From: Roseomonas fluvialis
GTDB taxonomy: Bacteria > Pseudomonadota > Alphaproteobacteria > Acetobacterales > Acetobacteraceae
Reading direction: 5' to 3'
DNA: 64,000 nucleotides
Assembly (NCBI RefSeq): GCF_022846615.1
Contig: NZ_AP025637.1
Coordinates: forward strand, 4,427,001-4,491,000
Shown: positions 53,709 through 63,078 of the stretch, piece by piece
How positions within the stretch are numbered: position 1 is the stretch's first letter
How the letters are laid out: every line of letters starts with the position of its first letter
Made by a program: the position numbers and the translations under genes
The notes under the pieces: model-generated
What the model was told of the DNA's origin: nothing
What the model saw: only the letters and a program-made list of their open reading frames with translations
The model's database searches: none

Positions 53709-55256
53709 ATGCCCTCCTCGTTGATTCGTGGCGGCGCGGTCATCTGCCGCGCCGTCGATCGCAGCGCCGTCGAGGTCGTCGAGGACGGCGCCGTCCTGCA
53801 GCGCGATGGCAACATCGTCGAAGTCGGGCCGTGGGCCGAGCTAGAGATGAGGCACGCCGGCACCGTGGATCAGGTGCTCGGCTCACCTGCCGACGTCGTG
53901 CTGCCAGGCTTCATCAACGGCCATCATCATGTCGGACTCACGCCGTTGCAGCTCGGTTCGCCGGACCTGCCGTTGGAACTGTGGTTTGCCAGCCGGCTGA
54001 AGTCGCGCGCCGTCGACCTGCGCCTCGACACGCTATATTCCGCCTTCGAGATGGTCGAGAGCGGGATCACCACGGTCCAGCACCTGGCAGGGCGGATTCC
54101 AGCGCCACTGGACAACGTGATCCGCGGGGCGACGGACACGCTGCGAGCCTATCAGTCGATCGGCATGCGGGCGTCGTATGGCTACATGCTGCGCGACCAG
54201 AATCACCTCGTCTACGAGGCCGATGCCGCCTTCCTGGCCAGGCTGCCGTCGGCGCTGGCTGCGGAGTTGGCCCCGATGATCGAACGCGGCGTGCTGCCGT
54301 TGGAAGATCATTTCTCGCTGTTTCATCACCTGCGCGAGGCCTTCGGCGACGATCCGCGTATCGCGATCCAGCTGGCCCCGGGCAACCTGCACTGGTGTTC
54401 CGACACGGCGCTGGAACGTGTTCGCGCGACCTGCGAGAGCACCGCCACACCCTTCCACATGCACCTGCTGGAGACGCAGTACCAAAAGGCCTACGCAAGC
54501 AAGCGCGCCGGTATGAGCGCGCTCCAGGTGCTGAATCGGGCCGGGCTGCTGGGGCCACATGCCACGCTCGGTCATGGCATCTGGCTGACAGAAGCCGACA
54601 TCGAGCTGGTCGCCGAAACCGGCACGTGCATCTGCCACAACTGCTCGTCCAATCTCCGGCTGCGCAGCGGCGTGGCCCCGCTTAATGCTTGGGAGAAGCG
54701 CGGTGTGCGCGTGGCAATCGGCCTCGATGAGGCGGGCATCAACGACGACCGCGACATGCTGCAGGAGATGCGCATGGTGCTGCGCCAGCACCGCGTCCCC
54801 GGCATGGAGCCGATGGACGTGCCGACCCCGGCGCAGGTGTTCCGCATGGCGACGGAGGACGGTGCAGCGACGACGCTGTTCGGCCGGACGATCGGCCGAT
54901 TGGTGCCGGGCTGTGCCGCGGACCTGATCCTGATGGATCGGCGCCACTTCACCTATCCCTACATGGATCGCGACACCCCGCTGATCGACGCGCTGGTGCA
55001 GCGCGGGAAGACCGGCGCCGTGCATACGGTGATGGTCGCGGGCGAGGTCATTTATGCCGACCGGCGCTTCACCCGCGTCGACAAGGAGGCCGCGCTGGCC
55101 GACCTGGCCGAACATCTCGGCCGCCCGCTGACGCCCGACGACGAGCGGCGGCGCGCCGTGTCGCGGCAGGTCGAGCCGTTCGTCCGCGACTTCTATCGCG
55201 ACTACCTCCCGCCCGAGGGGCCATCGCCCTTTTACGCCGGGAGTGCGCGACGCTGA
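53709..55256 (+). CDS. amidohydrolase / TRZ-ATZ-type deaminase
   Basis: A 515-residue cytoplasmic metal hydrolase of the amidohydrolase superfamily, subtype III (triazine/cytosine/guanine-deaminase-like). Metal ligands appear as HxH at His72/His74 (FINGHHHVGLTPL), a His in FHMHLLETQYQK, a His in ATLGHGIWLTEADI, and an Asp in GLDEAGINDDRDML. Typical small beta-sandwich parts are at both ends (VVEDGAVLQRDGNIVEVG and GCAADLILMDRRHFTYP). It probably removes an amino or amide group. It follows the oxygenase by 13 nt. Confidence 0.92.
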   Translation: MPSSLIRGGAVICRAVDRSAVEVVEDGAVLQRDGNIVEVGPWAELEMRHAGTVDQVLGSPADVVLPGFINGHHHVGLTPLQLGSPDLPLELWFASRLKSRAVDLRLDTLYSAFEMVESGITTVQHLAGRIPAPLDNVIRGATDTLRAYQSIGMRASYGYMLRDQNHLVYEADAAFLARLPSALAAELAPMIERGVLPLEDHFSLFHHLREAFGDDPRIAIQLAPGNLHWCSDTALERVRATCESTATPFHMHLLETQYQKAYASKRAGMSALQVLNRAGLLGPHATLGHGIWLTEADIELVAETGTCICHNCSSNLRLRSGVAPLNAWEKRGVRVAIGLDEAGINDDRDMLQEMRMVLRQHRVPGMEPMDVPTPAQVFRMATEDGAATTLFGRTIGRLVPGCAADLILMDRRHFTYPYMDRDTPLIDALVQRGKTGAVHTVMVAGEVIYADRRFTRVDKEAALADLAEHLGRPLTPDDERRRAVSRQVEPFVRDFYRDYLPPEGPSPFYAGSARR

Positions 55257-55304
55257 CTGGGCACGAGCGCACGACGTGACCATCCAACAGAACGGGAGAC
55301 GATA

Positions 55305-56075
55305 ATGAGGCCCCATGCCTCCATGACCATGGACCACGGCATCAGCGAAGCGGAGTGGCAAGCGCGCTGCGACCTGGCCGCGCTCTATCGGCTGATCGCC
55401 TTCCATCGGTGGACCGACCTGATCTACACACACATCAGCCTGCGCGTTCCCGGTCCCGAGCATCACTTCCTGATCAACGAGTACGGCGTGCTGTTCCACG
55501 AGATGCGCGCGAGCGATCTGGTGAAGATCGACCTCGACGGCAATATCGTCGGACCGCATGCGGTTCCGCGGCCCGTGAACTCCGCGGGCTTCATCATCCA
55601 TTCGGCGATCCACGCAGCCCGCGAGGACCTGACCTGCGTGATCCACACCCATACCAGCGCCGGCATCGCCGTCAGCGCGCAGGAGGATGGGCTGCTGCCG
55701 ATCAGCCAGCATGCCCTGCGCTTCTACGGCAGGTTATCCTACCACGGCTACGAGGGCGTGGCGCTGGACCTGGACGAGCGCGACCGGCTGGTCGCAGACC
55801 TCGGCCAGAACCGAGTGATGATCCTGCGCAACCATGGGCTGCTGGCGGCAGGTTCCAGCGTCGCGCAGGCCTTCCTCGAGATCTACTACCTCGAGCGTGC
55901 CTGCGCTGCCCAGGTTGATGCGCAGGCTGGCGGCGGCCGGTTGGTCCTGCCACCTGAAAGCGTGCGGCAACGCACCGCCGCGCAATCCAACCGTCCCGGC
56001 GCCGAGGCGCGCGACGCCTTCGCCTGGCGCAGCGCCTTGCGCCTGCTGGAGGGGCAGCCGGAATGGCGCTGCTGA
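55305..56075 (+). CDS. class II aldolase/adducin family protein
   Basis: A 256-residue enzyme of the class II (fuculose-phosphate-type) aldolase/adducin fold. Metal ligands are the HTH at His114-Thr-His116 (CVIHTHTSAGIAVSAQ) and a third His in ILRNHGLLAAG. The catalytic acid may be the Glu in HHFLINEYGVLFHEM. The lack of a phosphate-binding loop that I can recognise suggests a non-phosphorylated substrate, but this is weak. GGGAGACGATA precedes the ATG. It would split or decarboxylate the product of the oxygenase/amidohydrolase steps. Confidence 0.9.
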   Translation: MRPHASMTMDHGISEAEWQARCDLAALYRLIAFHRWTDLIYTHISLRVPGPEHHFLINEYGVLFHEMRASDLVKIDLDGNIVGPHAVPRPVNSAGFIIHSAIHAAREDLTCVIHTHTSAGIAVSAQEDGLLPISQHALRFYGRLSYHGYEGVALDLDERDRLVADLGQNRVMILRNHGLLAAGSSVAQAFLEIYYLERACAAQVDAQAGGGRLVLPPESVRQRTAAQSNRPGAEARDAFAWRSALRLLEGQPEWRC

Positions 56076-56112
56076 TGTGCCCCATGCAGCGCTGTCGGGT
56101 TGAACCCGCCTG

Positions 56113-57204
<1,092 letters not shown>

Positions 57205-57207
57205 CCG

Positions 57208-58119
57208 TCATTCGTTTGGCTGCGCGCCGCTCAGAAGTGGCCGCTCGGCAGCCAGGCTCTGAACGAGAAAATCAACGACGGCCCGCACGCGCGCCACTCC
57301 CCGCTGTGCGCGGTTGGTGACGATGTAGAGTTGCTCTCGCGGGCCAGGAGGGGTCGTCGCGATGCGTTCCAGACCGGCCGACTGATCGCCGAGGAACGCT
57401 GGCAGCGCCACTACAGCAAGGCCGGATTGGGCAGTGGTGCGCAGCAACAGGCTCGTGCTCGCACGCAGGACGGGCTCCGCCCCCGCAAAAAGCTGTCGCA
57501 TCCAAATGCTCTCAGGCAAGTGAGGCCGCTCGTCGGTCAGCAGGGCAAAGGGAACATCGCGCGTTGCGCCGGCCTTGATCGCATTGCGTGCCAACGCCGC
57601 CATGGCGGGTGCGCCATACAGCGCGAAGGTGCAGTCGCTCAGTCGACGAATGTCAAGCCGATCGGCGACAGGCTTGCTGATCCGCAGTCCGATATCGATG
57701 TCGCCGTTGAGCATCGAGTCGAGCGACAGATCCGCCAGCAAAGTTAGGACGATTTCAGGAAAGGCTGCGCGGAACGCTGCCAGGCGGTCGATCAGCAAAT
57801 CACTGAGCAACGCCATCGGCGCCGCCAGTCTGACTTCGCCCGACAGCCTTGCGTCACTTCCGCCGGCTATCCGCGTGAACGCAGCGATCTCCGCTTCAAT
57901 CCTCTGTGCGTGGGCGAGCACGTGCTCTGCCGTATCGCTGCGCACCAGTTTCTTGCCGCGGCGCACGAAAACGGTCGCTTGCAGCGAAGCTTCGGCTGCG
58001 GCAAGGCGGCGCGCAACCGTGCTGTGACTGAGGCCGAGCGTACGCGCTGCAGCAAGCAGGGAGCCTGCCCGGTCGATTGCCAAAAGAACCTGCAGATCGT
58101 CCCAATTAAACGCAGGCAT
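57208..58119 (-). CDS. LysR-family transcriptional regulator
   Basis: A 303-residue regulator. The N-terminal HTH is FNWDDLQVLLAIDRAGSLLA, ARTLGLSHSTVARRLAAAEA. The C-terminal ~200 residues are a substrate-binding domain (GEVRLAAPMALLSDLLIDRL, DIDIGLRISKPVADRLDIRR) of the GcvA/CrgA-like branch. It is convergent with the ATPase gene with only 3 nt between the stops. It may control the operon, but LysR genes usually diverge from their targets, so that is uncertain. Confidence 0.9.
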   Translation of the reverse strand: MPAFNWDDLQVLLAIDRAGSLLAAARTLGLSHSTVARRLAAAEASLQATVFVRRGKKLVRSDTAEHVLAHAQRIEAEIAAFTRIAGGSDARLSGEVRLAAPMALLSDLLIDRLAAFRAAFPEIVLTLLADLSLDSMLNGDIDIGLRISKPVADRLDIRRLSDCTFALYGAPAMAALARNAIKAGATRDVPFALLTDERPHLPESIWMRQLFAGAEPVLRASTSLLLRTTAQSGLAVVALPAFLGDQSAGLERIATTPPGPREQLYIVTNRAQRGVARVRAVVDFLVQSLAAERPLLSGAQPNE

Positions 58120-58613
58120 TCGTCTCTATTCCTAGTCGCAATACGGGCGGGACTTGGATCTGTTGGAACTGTCGGGCGGAACCAGCGTCGTAGGGCTGGG
58201 TCCCGCCGGAGGATCGCCGCTCGCGCCGCCGATGCTTTCCAGCGCCATGCAAAGCCCGCGCCGTTCTTTGCCTCTGCGGGACTACTTCAGTCTAACGATT
58301 CCGATCAGACAATGCCGGTCGACTTCACCGCTGCCTCACCCTAGCAGGGCTCCCGTTCTGCTGCTCGCGGTGGGATGGCGGAAGCCGCCTTTTCGAGCAG
58401 GGGGCGGGACAGGGCGGAGAAATGGCTTGAGCACTGGGCGCTGAACGTGATGCTCGCCGGGGTGCCCCAGCGTCACTCCGGCCGGACGATGCGGCTAACG
58501 GATCCGTGCCGACGGACGACCCTTTTGCGGGTCACGCACCGCCACGTCGCTACTCATGCGCTACCTAGCTCGCAGCAGATTTGGTGTTCCTAATGAGCTA
58601 AGTCTCTGAAAAC
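58120..58613. other. 494-nt region before the element end
   Basis: It should hold the LysR promoter near 58120. No coding frame is convincing: translations on both strands are short, Arg/Pro-rich and lack ribosome sites. Confidence 0.5.
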
Positions 58614-58658
58614 TGGCGGACCCGAAAGGATTCGAACCTTCGACCTCTGCCTTCGGAG
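58614..58658 (-). other. 3' portion of a tRNA-Arg(CCG) gene, integration attachment site
   Basis: Read on the minus strand, 45 nt run from the anticodon loop (CTCCGAA, anticodon CCG) through GGCAG, the variable loop AGGTC, the T arm (GAAGG TTCGAAT CCTTT), the acceptor 3' strand CGGGTCC, G and an encoded CCA. The 5' half of the tRNA (D arm, 5' acceptor strand) is absent: the sequence changes abruptly at 58659. This is the usual footprint of an integrase that uses the anticodon loop to the 3' end as its crossover region. The intact tRNA would be at the other end of the element, beyond the right edge. Confidence 0.8.
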
Positions 58659-58852
58659 CGTATCCGGAACGATTTCGCCAGGCTTTCTCGTTCTACGCTA
58701 TGACCCTCTAACCCACTACGTAGATTGAGTTTTTCTGGCATTGTCCGCCGCATCGCGTATCCGTCTGCACGTCGAAGTTTCGGCCCGGGTGCTGCCGTGG
58801 TGCTTCCGAGAATGGAGCCCACGGGTCCCAACTCGGACCAGGAGCACAGGAC

Positions 58853-60235
58853 GTGGGAAAGCTCAGCAAGCGCACCGTCGATCAGGCAACGCCCCGGGAC
58901 GCGGACTACTTCATCTGGGATGACGAACTGCCCGGGTTCGGCCTCCGGGTGTTCACCTCGGGACGGCGAAGCTACGTCGTGCAGTATCGCGCCAAGGGGC
59001 GCACCCGGCGATTCACGATCGGTGTGCATGGCGTGTGGGCGCCGGAGACGGCGAGGCGGGAAGCCCGCGTAATCCTCGGCCGCATCGCGCAAGGCGACAA
59101 CCCCGCAGAGCAGCGGGAACTCGACCACCGCGCGATCACGGTCAAGGAACTCTGCGAGCGCTATATGGCCGACGCGAAGGCAGGCCTGATCCTCGGCAAG
59201 AAGCAACGGCCGAAGAAGGCCTCGACGATCTACACCGACGAGGGGCGCATCAAGCGCCATATCGTCCCGCTTCTCGGCACGCGGCGTGTGAAGGACCTCA
59301 CGAGCACCGACGTGACGCAGTTCATGCGTGACATCGCGTCCGGCAAGACGAAAGCCGACGTGAAAACACGGAGGCGCGGGCGCGCCATCGTCCGCGGCGG
59401 CCTGGGAACGGGTCGCCGCACGGTTGGCTTCCTCGGCGCGCTGCTGACCTATGCGCGTGAGGCCGGCATCATCGACACCAACCCGGCACATGGCATCCGG
59501 AAAGCCGCCGACCAGAAGAGGACTCGGCGTCTCTCGGAGGACGAGTATCGGCTGCTCGGTAGGCTGCTGGCGAAGGCGCTCGCGGACGATCAGCTCCGCA
59601 CTTCGGCGAAGATCACACGGCTGCTCGCCCTGACGGGCTGCCGGCGCGGGGAGATCCTGAATCTGACCTGGTCCGAGGTGGACACCGGCAACAGCTGTCT
59701 TCGGCTTCACGATACAAAGGAGGGCGCGTCCGTGCGCCCGATCGGACTTCCCGCCGTCGACATGCTGGAGGCGGATCGGCCGCGTGAAGCGGTCGGCCCG
59801 GTGTTCCGCGGCTTCCTCGATGGCAAGCCGTTGATCGGCTATCCGAAGCACTGGGACAAGATCTTCGCGAAGACACCGCTCGCCGACGTCACCCCCCATG
59901 TCCTGCGCCACAGCTTCGCCAGCATCGCGAACGATCTCGGCTTCACTGAGTCGACAGTCGCCGCGTTGCTGGGACATGCGCAGGGATCGGTGACCAGTCG
60001 GTACATCCACGCGGTCGACACATCGCTGATCATGGCGGCCGATACGGTCGCCGGATACATCCAGGCGCTGATGGAGGGCGCGCAGTTCCAGCGTCGAGGC
60101 TACGCGCTGGATCGCGCGTCGAGGGAGATGGCGCTCTCGCGGCACCTCGGGAAACCCTTGCCGCCCGGCGTGAGCCACCTGGCCGAAGCCAGCGCTGCCG
60201 ATCAGACCCCGGGGCCTCACGGCCTGACACCTTGA
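58853..60235 (+). CDS. tyrosine-type site-specific integrase
   Basis: A 460-residue phage/ICE integrase. The N-terminal ~95 residues are an Arm-binding domain (DDELPGFGLRVFTSGRRSYV, RFTIGVHGVWAPETARREAR), then a core-binding SAM-like domain (100-215). The catalytic residues are Arg264 (TGCRRGEI), Lys in DTKEGASV, His349-x-x-Arg352 (HVLRHSF), His in LGHAQ and nucleophile Tyr384 (SRYIH). A ~75-residue C-terminal tail follows. The start is GTG with GGAG nearby. It lies 194 nt from the tRNA fragment. A 9-bp direct repeat GCGTATCCG (58658 and 58755) in between could be an arm or core site; this is a guess. Confidence 0.93.
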   Translation: MGKLSKRTVDQATPRDADYFIWDDELPGFGLRVFTSGRRSYVVQYRAKGRTRRFTIGVHGVWAPETARREARVILGRIAQGDNPAEQRELDHRAITVKELCERYMADAKAGLILGKKQRPKKASTIYTDEGRIKRHIVPLLGTRRVKDLTSTDVTQFMRDIASGKTKADVKTRRRGRAIVRGGLGTGRRTVGFLGALLTYAREAGIIDTNPAHGIRKAADQKRTRRLSEDEYRLLGRLLAKALADDQLRTSAKITRLLALTGCRRGEILNLTWSEVDTGNSCLRLHDTKEGASVRPIGLPAVDMLEADRPREAVGPVFRGFLDGKPLIGYPKHWDKIFAKTPLADVTPHVLRHSFASIANDLGFTESTVAALLGHAQGSVTSRYIHAVDTSLIMAADTVAGYIQALMEGAQFQRRGYALDRASREMALSRHLGKPLPPGVSHLAEASAADQTPGPHGLTP

Positions 60236-60237
60236 CG

Positions 60238-60257
60238 ATATAGCCCAGGAGCTATAT
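60238..60257. promoter_or_regulatory. palindromic operator overlapping the toxin ribosome site
   Basis: ATATAGC (60238-60244) and GCTATAT (60251-60257) form a perfect 7-bp inverted repeat around CCAGGA. The repeat ends on the base before the toxin ATG and includes its Shine-Dalgarno (AGGAG). It is a likely binding site for the antitoxin, or a hairpin that hides the ribosome site. Confidence 0.65.
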
Positions 60258-60629
60258 ATGGACTGGCAGGTGGTTTTTGACGATGAGTTCGATGCGGAGT
60301 TCGGAGAGCTACGGGAAGCCGTGCAGGATGAGCTGCTCGCTTCCGCCAAGATCCTTGCGGTGTTCGGCCCGAAGCTGAGTCGCCCACATGCGGACACGCT
60401 CAAGGATTCGGCGTTCTCCAACATGAAGGAACTGCGGTTCGAGGCTGATGGTGGCGTCTGGCGTGTCGCGTTCGCGTTCGATCCCGAGCGCAAGGCCATC
60501 CTGCTCGTCGCCGGCGACAAATCGGGTGGCAGCGAAAAGCGTTTCTACAAGTCGCTCATCGCGAAAGCCGACAGGCGCTTCAGGGCGCATCTCGATGGGC
60601 TCAAGGCCACGAAGAAGGGAAACACGTGA
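60258..60629 (+). CDS. HigB/Gp49-like toxin (RelE superfamily)
   Basis: A 123-residue protein of the phage-derived Gp49-like/HigB family, putative mRNA interferase. Matching regions are WQVVFDDEFDAEFGELREAV, MKELRFEADGGVWRVAFAFD and ILLVAGDKSGGSEKRFYKSL, with the basic C-terminal helix ending in Lys-rich sequence. Toxin comes before antitoxin, the usual order for HigBA. Its stop overlaps the antitoxin ATG (TGATG). Confidence 0.88.
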   Translation: MDWQVVFDDEFDAEFGELREAVQDELLASAKILAVFGPKLSRPHADTLKDSAFSNMKELRFEADGGVWRVAFAFDPERKAILLVAGDKSGGSEKRFYKSLIAKADRRFRAHLDGLKATKKGNT

Positions 60630-61021
60630 TGGGACGAACACTGAGTGATGTCGTTGCCGCGCTTCCCGAAGCGCGGCGAGCACGTGTCGAGGCGCGCGCC
60701 CGGGAGCTCATCGAGGAGGTTGAGAGCCTGAGCGAGTTGCGACGCATGGCAGGCAAGGCGCAGGTGGACATCGCATCTGCCTTGCGGGTCAAGCAGCCCT
60801 CGATATCGAAGATCGAGAAGCAGGCGGACATGTATCTCTCGACGCTCCGCAGCTATGTCGAGGCCATCGGCGGAAAGCTGGAGCTCGTCGTCCGCCTGCC
60901 TTCACGCGCGCCAGTGCGGATCGAGCACTTGGGCGACGTCGCCCCGAGTGTTTCCGCTGGCCCCAGCAAGGTCACCGCAAAGCGGCAGACCAAACCGCGC
61001 GCGAGCGCCCGCGCCGGCTGA
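60629..61021 (+). CDS. HigA-like XRE antitoxin
   Basis: A 130-residue DNA-binding protein. The XRE-type helix-turn-helix is at about 48-75 (AQVDIASALRVKQPSISKIE), followed by LSTLRSYVEAIGGKLELVVR, typical of HigA antitoxins in this subgroup. The last ~35 residues are a basic Ala/Lys/Arg tail. AAGGGA before the ATG and the 1-nt overlap with the toxin stop support this start over a GTG at 60626. It should neutralise the toxin and repress the pair at the palindrome at 60238. Confidence 0.88.
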   Translation: MGRTLSDVVAALPEARRARVEARARELIEEVESLSELRRMAGKAQVDIASALRVKQPSISKIEKQADMYLSTLRSYVEAIGGKLELVVRLPSRAPVRIEHLGDVAPSVSAGPSKVTAKRQTKPRASARAG

Positions 61022-61126
61022 ACGGACGATCGGGCGCGAACAGTAGTCAGGATCTCGGTGCCGGGATGGTTGACATCCCGCGGTAGCGATTCGAACGCAG
61101 AGTGAGAGTTCGGCGGCTGTCGCCGT

Positions 61127-61169
61127 GACGGGTTTCGGGGCCGAGAGAGAGGCTCGCGGCCGGCCCGTC
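61127..61169. promoter_or_regulatory. stem-loop in the leader of the ArdC-like gene
   Basis: GACGGG (61127-61132) pairs with CCCGTC (61164-61169), with an inner GGCCG / CGGCC pair and a GAGAGAGAGG loop. It ends 13 nt before the ArdC start and just upstream of its ribosome site (GGAGAACCGCC). I recall closely similar leaders before ArdC genes on other alphaproteobacterial mobile elements, but cannot check this here. Confidence 0.45.
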
Positions 61170-61182
61170 ATGGAGAACCGCC

Positions 61183-62151
61183 ATGACCCGCTCCGCGACG
61201 CGGCCGGCCCCGAGCGGCCGAGCCTCGGGTGACCGCGCAAACCTCTACGACGAGATCACCGGGAAAATCATCGCCGAACTTGAGGCCGGGCGCCTGCCCT
61301 GGGTGCAGCCCTGGGGAACCTCGGGCGTGGCCGCGCCGCTCGCCCTGCCGAAGAATGCTGCGACCAGCCGGCGCTACTCCGGGATCAACGTGCTGATCCT
61401 GTGGGGTGCTGTCGTCGAGCGCGGCTACGCCGGCCAGAGCTGGCTCACCTTCCGCCAGGCGCTCGCGCTGGGCGGCAGCGTGCGCAAGGGCGAGCGTGGC
61501 ACCACCGTCGTCTACGCCGACCGCTTCATTCCTGGCGAGGAGCGTCAGCGCGCGCAGGAGACAGGCAAGGACGCCCGCGCGATTCACTTCCTCAAGCGCT
61601 TCACCGTCTTCAATGTCGAGCAGTGCGATGGCCTGCCGCCCGAACTGGTGGCGGCGGCGCCGCCTGCGGATACCTCGCTCATCGAGCCGCGGGTCCAGGC
61701 GCTGATCGCCACCTCCGGCGCCGACCTTCGCATCGGTGGGGAGCGCGCCTACTACGACGTGCTCGGCGACTTCATCCGCGTGCCGCCGCCGCAGGCCTAT
61801 TTCCAGCCGATCGACTGGCACCGGACCGCTCTGCATGAGCTCGGCCACTGGACCGGGCACGCGTCGCGCCTCGGCCGCGAGATCGCCAACAGCTTCGGCT
61901 CGACGAAGTACGCGCAGGAGGAGCTGGTCGCCGAGATGACGGCGGCCTTCACCTGCGCCGCGCTTGGGATCGTGCCGACGGTGCGCCACGCCGACTACAT
62001 CGGCTCCTGGCTGGGGGTGCTGCGCGAGGACAATCGCGCGATCGTCCGCGCGGCGAGCGCCGCATCGAAGGCAGCTGACTTCCTGCTCGCCTTCGCGCCC
62101 GATGGCGAACCCGCAGGCGGTGACGCCGAGGCGGTGGAGGCGGTGTCGTGA
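61183..62151 (+). CDS. ArdC-like antirestriction protein (ssDNA-binding + zinc metallopeptidase)
   Basis: A 322-residue protein. Residues about 18-140 are the ArdC N-terminal ssDNA-binding domain (LYDEITGKIIAELEAGRLPW, SRRYSGINVLILW, GGSVRKGERGTTVVYADRF). Residues about 170-310 are a zincin-like peptidase with HELGH at 218-222 and a downstream Glu in AQEELVAEMTAAF. Such proteins protect incoming DNA from restriction during transfer and are typical of conjugative plasmids and ICEs. GGAGAACCGCC precedes the ATG. Confidence 0.92.
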   Translation: MTRSATRPAPSGRASGDRANLYDEITGKIIAELEAGRLPWVQPWGTSGVAAPLALPKNAATSRRYSGINVLILWGAVVERGYAGQSWLTFRQALALGGSVRKGERGTTVVYADRFIPGEERQRAQETGKDARAIHFLKRFTVFNVEQCDGLPPELVAAAPPADTSLIEPRVQALIATSGADLRIGGERAYYDVLGDFIRVPPPQAYFQPIDWHRTALHELGHWTGHASRLGREIANSFGSTKYAQEELVAEMTAAFTCAALGIVPTVRHADYIGSWLGVLREDNRAIVRAASAASKAADFLLAFAPDGEPAGGDAEAVEAVS

Positions 62152-62528
62152 CCGGAGACGAGCGAAGTAGCACGGTGCGCGATGGAAGCGGCGCAATCTG
62201 GGAGATCGAGACGATCGTCGCACCGGCATCGTGGGCCACGGCTCTGGTGAACAATGACTGGTCAGGGCTTGAGCTGGAAGCCGTCGACGCCAAAGCCTGC
62301 CGCGCTTGGCTCAAGGCACAATCCGGCGATGGGTGGCGGGTCATCGACGTGGCTCGCGATACGGAGGGGAACCCCGAGGACCCGTGGTTCTCCTGGTCCG
62401 CCGACCTGCACGGCTCGCCCTGGCGTGGTGCTGACCTGCTGACCTACGTGCGTGAGCGTGCAGCCTCGTCGGCTGGCAAGGCGTTCACTTCGCCCGCCGA
62501 GCAACACGGCGATGATCGGGACTGTTAG
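62148..62528 (+). CDS. hypothetical protein coupled to the ArdC-like gene
   Basis: A 126-residue soluble protein I cannot name. It starts at a GTG that overlaps the ArdC stop (GTGA). Residues about 30-95 are a compact mixed region (SGLELEAVDAKACRAWLKAQ, GWRVIDVARDTEGNPEDPWF, SWSADLHGSPWRGADLLTYV). The acidic, Trp-rich sequence suggests a small accessory or DNA-mimic-like role only by composition. It overlaps the end of the convergent Lrp gene by 44 nt. Confidence 0.68.
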   Translation: MTGDERSSTVRDGSGAIWEIETIVAPASWATALVNNDWSGLELEAVDAKACRAWLKAQSGDGWRVIDVARDTEGNPEDPWFSWSADLHGSPWRGADLLTYVRERAASSAGKAFTSPAEQHGDDRDC

Positions 62529-62994
62529 GGGCCAGAGGCAATCCTCGCGGCGGCACGGGCGTGCTCTGAATGATGCTTGTCGTCGTTTGGCCGTGCGCGA
62601 GGAACCGATCGAGTACCGCATCGAGCCCCTCGATGGAGGGCAGATGCACCTTCAGCACGAGGCAATCCTCACCCGTGACGCGGTGGCACTCCACGACTTG
62701 CGGGATCGCTCGCGCCAGTTCCGTCACCTTCGGCAACTGCCCCGGCGCCGGCCGAACACGGACGATGGCGCAGACCGGGTAGCCGAGGGCGACCGGATCG
62801 AGATCGAGCCGCCAGCCGCGGATGACCCCGGCTTCCTCCAGCCGCAGGACGCGCTCACGCACCGCCGGCGCCGACATGCCAACGCGGCGCGCGAGGTCCG
62901 CGATCCCCATCCGCGGGTCATGGCATAGCAACTGCAGAAGCTCGACGTTGCGTGCATCGCGTAGTGCTTCTGAACCAGTGCCGCTTGCGGGCAT
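62485..62994 (-). CDS. Lrp/AsnC-family regulator
   Basis: A 169-residue regulator. The N-terminal HTH (RNVELLQLLCHDPRMGIADL, VGMSAPAVRERVLRLEEAGV) is followed by the RAM ligand/oligomer domain (VIRGWRLDLDPVALGYPVCA, GEDCLVLKVHLPSIEGLDAV). The C-terminus after STPVPPRGLPL is extended by ~15 residues. It diverges from the EamA exporter gene across only 84 nt, the standard arrangement for an Lrp-type regulator controlling an amino-acid exporter. Confidence 0.9.
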   Translation of the reverse strand: MPASGTGSEALRDARNVELLQLLCHDPRMGIADLARRVGMSAPAVRERVLRLEEAGVIRGWRLDLDPVALGYPVCAIVRVRPAPGQLPKVTELARAIPQVVECHRVTGEDCLVLKVHLPSIEGLDAVLDRFLAHGQTTTSIIQSTPVPPRGLPLAPNSPDHRRVARRAK

Positions 62995-63078
62995 GTATCC
63001 TCCTTCTCAAAGGCTCAGAGACTAATCGACCTTCGTATCTGTATGTAGCACGCGCGGATTGGGTGCGACGATGATTCG

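Noticed and set aside
58614-58720. Complete tRNA, perhaps with an intron or long variable arm
   Set aside because: No D arm or 5' acceptor strand complementary to CGGGTCC is found upstream in the next ~100 nt; the match stops sharply at the anticodon loop.
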